Of a stretch of 9,813 bases of DNA, positions 6,311-9,813 are shown in pieces (positions within the stretch are counted from its first letter, which is position 1; the number at the start of each line of letters is the position of its first letter). Below the pieces are notes generated by a model that saw only the letters and a program-made list of their open reading frames with translations, had not been told where the DNA came from and made no database searches. A program made the translations under genes and the position numbers. Source of the DNA: Gemmatimonadota bacterium (GTDB taxonomy: Bacteria; Gemmatimonadota; Gemmatimonadetes; Gemmatimonadales; Gemmatimonadaceae); the NCBI GenBank assembly GCA_003222065.1, contig QHUV01000161.1:1-9813 (forward strand). The letters run 5' to 3'.

Positions 6311-8740
6311 ATGAATCGACTCCGCAGCCTCATGCAGGCCGCTGCGCTGGTCGTCGTCGCCTCCGCCCCGGCCTGGTCACAGCAATCCGGCGGCAACGTC
6401 CCGGTTACGGGGCCGTGCGCAACGCCGGACAGCGTGGTGTTCCACGGCAATCAACGCATCTCCGAGACGATGCTTCGCGGCGACGCCGGCATCTCGCCAG
6501 GTGTTGCCCTGAGCTCGGGCGTACTCCAGCGCGCGATCAAGAACCTGTTTGCCACGGGGCAGTTCGACGATGTCGCGACATCTTGCAACATCGCGACGAA
6601 TGGAAAGGCGATTCTCACATTTGACATGAAAGAGCGTCCCGTCCTTAGCGATGTGGACGTCACTGGGCCTGACAGGCTGTCGATCAACACGGTCCGTGAC
6701 CGTGTTGATCTTCTTGTTGGAAGGCCAGTCGACCCCAATCAGGTTGCGAGGTCCGTAGCTCGAATCGATTCGCTGTACGAAGCCGAGGGCTACCCGCTGG
6801 TGACCGTTAAGGTCGACACCACCGTCGTGAACGGCCAACTCAGGCTGACGTTCCGCGTGAACGAGGGGAGCCGTCTCGCGGTATCGGGGATCGACGTACA
6901 AGGGAACCGAGCCCTGAGCGACAAGAAGGTCGTCGACGCGATGCAGACCAAGCCGGAAGGATTCTGGTGGTGGCGCAAGGGCGAATACGACGCCGACAAG
7001 CTGGCGGGCGACGTTACGGAGCGAATTCCGCAGGCCTATGGCCAGAACGGCTTCATCGACATGCAAGTGCAGAAGGACACGGTGGTTGTCGACCGCGGCC
7101 GCGGTAAGGCGCAAGTGAACATCGGTGTCAGTGAAGGGCCGCAGTATCGCGTCGGTGAATTCGAGGTCGTGGGCGCGAAAGTGTTCTCGAGCGACCAGAT
7201 CGCGCGCTTCTATCCGTTCGGAGAGCACAGCAAGTCGCTCACGGAGACGGTGAAGGGCGTATTCCGCCGCAAGGACAGCGGAAATGAGGTCTTCGACAAG
7301 AGCAGATGGGACGACGCGACGCAGAAGGTTCAGGAAGCGTACGCGAATGAGGGGTACATCTACGCACAGGTGCGACCGGTCATCGACCGGGTAAGAGTTG
7401 GCAAGGACTCCGTTCCCATGGTGAACCTTCGCTGGGAGATCGACGAGCGGTCGCCGGCGATCGTGAACCGCGTTGAGATCATGGGGAACGACATCACGGC
7501 GGAGAACTGCATTCGGGATCAGATCCTCGTCGTGCCCGGCGATGTCTTCAACCGCGATCTGCTCATCCGCAGCTACCAGAGCATCGCGAACCTCGGGTTC
7601 TTCGAGACGCCATTGCCGGCACCGGAAACGAGACCTAACGAGAAGGGCGACGTTGACATCGTGTTTCACCTGAAGGAGAAGCGCACGGGGAACGTGAACT
7701 TCGGCGCTTCGGTGGGACAGGGAGTCGGGGTCGGCGGCTTCATTGGCTTCGAGCAGCCGAACCTGTTCGGGATGTGCAAGAAGGGTTCGTTGCAGTGGCA
7801 GTTCGGCCAATACATCAACGACTTCAACCTGGCGTACACTGATCCGCGCATCAAGGAATCGCGGATCTCGGGGACGATCAATCTCTACGACAGCCAGTCC
7901 CGTTACATCATCGCCAATCTCGGCCGCAGCAAACGCATTGGCGGTCAGCTGCAGTTTGGTCTCCCCGTGCGTGGCTCGCGATACACAGTTTTGTATATGA
8001 ACTACGGCGGCGAGCGGGTGAGCTACGGTGGTACGGGACTCGTCTCGACGATCACCTGCAACAACTGCTTCCGATCGAGCGTGGGCGCAACCCTAACGAG
8101 AGACACGCGCATCGATCTGCCGTTTCCCTCCGCCGGGACGACGCAATCGATCACGGCCCAGTTCAACGGCGGGCCGCTCGGCGGTAGCGCGTCGTTCCAG
8201 CGATACACCGCGGAGATGCGGTCGTACGCCACGCTGGCCAGCTTTGGCGGCGGCGCACTCGGCTCGTCGCCAATAAAACTTGTTGCTGGTCTGTCGACGC
8301 GCATGGGCGGGGTGTTCGGTGATCCGGGTCCCTTCTTCGTGTCGCAGGCGTTCTCTCTCGGCGGCGTACAATACGGCGAGCCGTTGCGGGGATACGAAGA
8401 GTTCTCGATCACCCCGAACGGATACATACCGCAAACGAGCTCCTATACGGCGACACGTGCGTCGTTCGGCAATGCGTTCTACACGCAGAGCGCCGAGCTG
8501 GGCGTGCGCTTCAATCAGATGCTTTATCTCGACGCGTTCTACGACGCGGGCAACCTTTGGGCGCGGCCGCGGGATTTCAACCCGACGCGCTTGTTTCGTG
8601 GAGTTGGCGTAGGAGGATCGATCGTCACTCCCCTCGGACCATTGGGCGTCGATCTCGGATACGGCCTCGATCGCATCAATGCGCAGGGCCTCCGCGATCC
8701 CAAGTGGCAAGTGCACTTCAAATTCGGACAGATCTTCTAA
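6311..8740 (+). CDS. bamA: Outer membrane protein assembly factor BamA (five POTRA domains plus Omp85 barrel)
   Basis: An 809-residue Omp85 protein that folds and inserts beta-barrel proteins into the outer membrane. A signal peptide is visible (basic NRLRS start, hydrophobic core, probable cleavage AWS/QQ near residue 23). Five POTRA domains follow, at about 40-112, 113-191, 192-281, 282-380 and 383-459. The POTRA3 segment has a tryptophan run (219-221) before RKGEYD. The barrel runs from about 460 to 809. It includes the loop-6 motif as LRGY (692-695), a CNNC pair (583-586) and the canonical C-terminal phenylalanine. ATG at 6311 is preferred over GTG at 6296, because the latter adds five residues before an already complete signal peptide and lies beside the terminator. 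No ribosome site is seen for either. skp follows after 12 bases, giving a bamA-skp-lpxD envelope operon. The protein looks intact. Confidence 0.96.
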   Translation: MNRLRSLMQAAALVVVASAPAWSQQSGGNVPVTGPCATPDSVVFHGNQRISETMLRGDAGISPGVALSSGVLQRAIKNLFATGQFDDVATSCNIATNGKAILTFDMKERPVLSDVDVTGPDRLSINTVRDRVDLLVGRPVDPNQVARSVARIDSLYEAEGYPLVTVKVDTTVVNGQLRLTFRVNEGSRLAVSGIDVQGNRALSDKKVVDAMQTKPEGFWWWRKGEYDADKLAGDVTERIPQAYGQNGFIDMQVQKDTVVVDRGRGKAQVNIGVSEGPQYRVGEFEVVGAKVFSSDQIARFYPFGEHSKSLTETVKGVFRRKDSGNEVFDKSRWDDATQKVQEAYANEGYIYAQVRPVIDRVRVGKDSVPMVNLRWEIDERSPAIVNRVEIMGNDITAENCIRDQILVVPGDVFNRDLLIRSYQSIANLGFFETPLPAPETRPNEKGDVDIVFHLKEKRTGNVNFGASVGQGVGVGGFIGFEQPNLFGMCKKGSLQWQFGQYINDFNLAYTDPRIKESRISGTINLYDSQSRYIIANLGRSKRIGGQLQFGLPVRGSRYTVLYMNYGGERVSYGGTGLVSTITCNNCFRSSVGATLTRDTRIDLPFPSAGTTQSITAQFNGGPLGGSASFQRYTAEMRSYATLASFGGGALGSSPIKLVAGLSTRMGGVFGDPGPFFVSQAFSLGGVQYGEPLRGYEEFSITPNGYIPQTSSYTATRASFGNAFYTQSAELGVRFNQMLYLDAFYDAGNLWARPRDFNPTRLFRGVGVGGSIVTPLGPLGVDLGYGLDRINAQGLRDPKWQVHFKFGQIF
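6682..6710 (+). repeat. Perfect 13-bp inverted repeat with T-rich 3' flank inside bamA
   Basis: GATCAACACGGTC (6682-6694) is exactly repeated in reverse complement as GACCGTGTTGATC (6698-6710), separated by the 3-base loop CGT. The next bases are TTCTTGTT, six T out of eight. The element encodes part of POTRA2 (residues 125-133, INTVRDRVD) in frame, so it is genuine coding sequence. Its shape resembles an intrinsic terminator or a transcript-stability hairpin about 370 bases into the gene. Confidence 0.6.
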
Positions 8741-8741
8741 T

Positions 8742-8746
8742 CGGAG
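8742..8746 (+). promoter_or_regulatory. Shine-Dalgarno site of skp
   Basis: CGGAG lies six bases before the ATG at 8753, within the 12-base bamA-skp gap. It supports that start and contrasts with bamA, which has no such site. No separate promoter is seen, so skp is probably cotranscribed with bamA. Confidence 0.65.
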
Positions 8747-8752
8747 TTTTCA

Positions 8753-9361
8753 ATGCGCTCGTTCTCACGCACGGCATGTGCGACACTGGCTGTGCTCACA
8801 CTCATCTTCGGCTTCTCGCGCAGCACTCAAGGGCAGCAGTCGGCCCCAACGGCATTTAGAATTGCGTTCGTCAACACGAACGTTCTCCTGGACAATGCAC
8901 CAGGGAAAACGCAGGCGGAATCCACATACGCGCGCGAGACGCGCGCGTACGGCGATCAACTCAAAAAGATGAGCGATTCGCTCAACGCGATGTTCACGTC
9001 GTACCAGAAGCAGGAGCCGACGCTCACCGCGACACAAAAGGAAACGCGGCAGAAAGGGCTGCGCGACCTACAACAGCAGCTTCAGGAGAAGCAGCAGCAG
9101 CTCACGCAACAAGCGCAGCAGCGACAGAACGAGCTCATGGCACCGATCATGGAGCAAGTCAAAAAGGTGCTGGACGACATTCGCACCGAGGATGGTTACG
9201 CCATGATCATGACCGGTGATCCGCAGCTGATCTTGTCGTACGACAAGAATCTGGATATCACCGATCGAGTCGTCGCCAGGCTCAAAACGATTGCCGCGAT
9301 GCCCACCAAAGTCGGGGCGCCTGTCTCCGCACCAGCCGGCGTGACAAGAAAGCCGCAGTGA
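8753..9361 (+). CDS. skp: OmpH/Skp family periplasmic chaperone
   Basis: A 202-residue OmpH/Skp-type protein. In this family the trimer holds unfolded outer-membrane proteins in the periplasm on their way to BamA. An N-terminal signal peptide is clear (RSFSR basic start, hydrophobic residues about 8-21, likely cleavage near QG/QQ at 27-28). The mature start has the family strand FRIAFVNTNVLLDNAPG. Next comes a long helical, coiled-coil tentacle region (about 55-145) that is unusually glutamine-rich: 12 of residues 107-125 are Q. The closing core segment is EDGYAMIMTGDPQLILSYDKNLDITDRVVARL, where Skp proteins normally have YxxVxxxxxIxYxxxxxDIT. The tail after residue 185 is alanine/proline-rich and probably disordered. 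The placement directly between bamA and lpxD is the classic gene order. The stop TGA overlaps the proposed GTG start of lpxD (GTGA). Confidence 0.93.
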   Translation: MRSFSRTACATLAVLTLIFGFSRSTQGQQSAPTAFRIAFVNTNVLLDNAPGKTQAESTYARETRAYGDQLKKMSDSLNAMFTSYQKQEPTLTATQKETRQKGLRDLQQQLQEKQQQLTQQAQQRQNELMAPIMEQVKKVLDDIRTEDGYAMIMTGDPQLILSYDKNLDITDRVVARLKTIAAMPTKVGAPVSAPAGVTRKPQ

Positions 9362-9813
9362 TCGGCGGCGGGCAGGCTCGTTTGGGCGAAGACGGCGGTG
9401 AGGGCGGCATCGTCCTCACCGCTGACGTTATTGCGATCGAGGTGGGTGGCCGACTCGTTGGCGATCCCGCGGCGCGGGTGCGTGGCATTGCCCCGCTCGA
9501 CCGGGCCGGCGGCGAGGAGTTGAGCTTTCTCACATCCTCGAAGTACGCACCGCTGCTCGCCGACTCGCAGGCAGGGGTCGTGTTGGTGACGCCGGAGCTC
9601 GTCGAATCGCCCGGCGGCGCGCGGGCGCGCATCGTCGTCGCCAAACCTCACGAGGCGTTGCTGTCACTGATTCCGCGTTTCTATCACGTGCAACGGACCC
9701 ACTCCGGAGTCCATCCGACCGCGTCGATTGGACGGGCCGTGCGTCTCGGGACGGAGCTAAGCGTCGGGCCGTATGCTGTGATCGGAGACGGGGCAGAGAT
9801 TGGTGAACGAGCG
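9358..9813 (+). CDS. lpxD: UDP-3-O-acylglucosamine N-acyltransferase LpxD, N-terminal part; 3' end outside window
   Basis: The open frame runs to the window edge, giving 152 codons of a family normally near 340. LpxD adds the second (N-linked) hydroxyacyl chain to UDP-3-O-acyl-glucosamine in lipid A synthesis. Residues about 18-110 are the N-terminal uridine-binding domain, with LTADVIAIEVGGRLVGD, RVRGIAPLDRAGGEELSFLTSSKY and AGVVLV as family-like landmarks. From about 118 the left-handed beta-helix begins with hexapeptide repeats (VHPTASIG, LSVGPYAVIGDGAEIG). The start is uncertain. GTG at 9358 overlaps the skp stop as GTGA but adds about 17 glycine-rich residues before the conserved region. 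TTG at 9382 is the only other usable start before LTADVIA, and neither has a good ribosome site. LpxA is excluded because it lacks this N-terminal domain. Confidence 0.92.
   Translation, partial: MIGGGQARLGEDGGEGGIVLTADVIAIEVGGRLVGDPAARVRGIAPLDRAGGEELSFLTSSKYAPLLADSQAGVVLVTPELVESPGGARARIVVAKPHEALLSLIPRFYHVQRTHSGVHPTASIGRAVRLGTELSVGPYAVIGDGAEIGERA

Noticed and set aside
6377..7810. Long minus-strand open frame (477 codons) opposite bamA
   Set aside because: High-GC shadow of the bamA reading frame: the translation is Arg/Val/His-rich with no recognisable domain, and the opposite strand is an unambiguous gene.

Overview
The window looks like chromosomal core DNA from a diderm (outer-membrane) bacterium of about 60% GC, most likely a member of Gemmatimonadota or a close relative. 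The basis is the combination of lipoprotein-sorting (Lol), BamA, Skp and LpxD genes with a Firmicutes-style mcsA-mcsB-clpC block, plus the general flavour of the proteins. I could not search any database, so the phylum is an inference. No mobile element, CRISPR array, tRNA or rRNA gene was found. All genes are on the + strand and the window is almost fully coding.

Layout. (1) 2-421 is the 3' end of lysS (class II lysyl-tRNA synthetase). (2) 418-1674 and 1671-2369 are lolC-type permease and lolD ATPase, an inner-membrane lipoprotein exporter. (3) 2369-2854, 2851-3936 and 3968-6178 are mcsA (zinc-finger/UVR adaptor), mcsB (protein arginine kinase) and clpC (AAA+ unfoldase), a protein quality-control block in which McsB marks proteins with phosphoarginine and ClpC docks them. 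The first five genes are joined by 4-base or 1-base start/stop overlaps, so they read as one translationally coupled operon. (4) 6235-6310 is the only real intergenic gap. It holds a hairpin that may end the operon and a possible leaderless promoter for the next one. (5) 6311-8740 bamA, 8753-9361 skp/ompH and 9358-9813 lpxD (cut by the window end) form an envelope-biogenesis operon: outer-membrane protein insertion, periplasmic chaperone and lipid A synthesis.

Main points for a second look. clpC is damaged: the reading frame is conserved to the end of the D2 large domain (about residue 710). Roughly 58 codons, including the D2 small domain and the sensor-2 GAR motif, are then missing, and the authentic last 44 codons continue in another frame (6100-6234). 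The same gene also lacks about 18 residues at the tip of its M-domain (the UVR-like turn). These are either real lesions or assembly collapses. McsB keeps its catalytic residues, but the RDxxRA allosteric phosphoarginine pocket reads TNLARA. A perfect 13-bp hairpin followed by a T-rich run lies inside bamA. No ctsR gene or recognisable CtsR/HrcA operator accompanies the mcsAB-clpC block.
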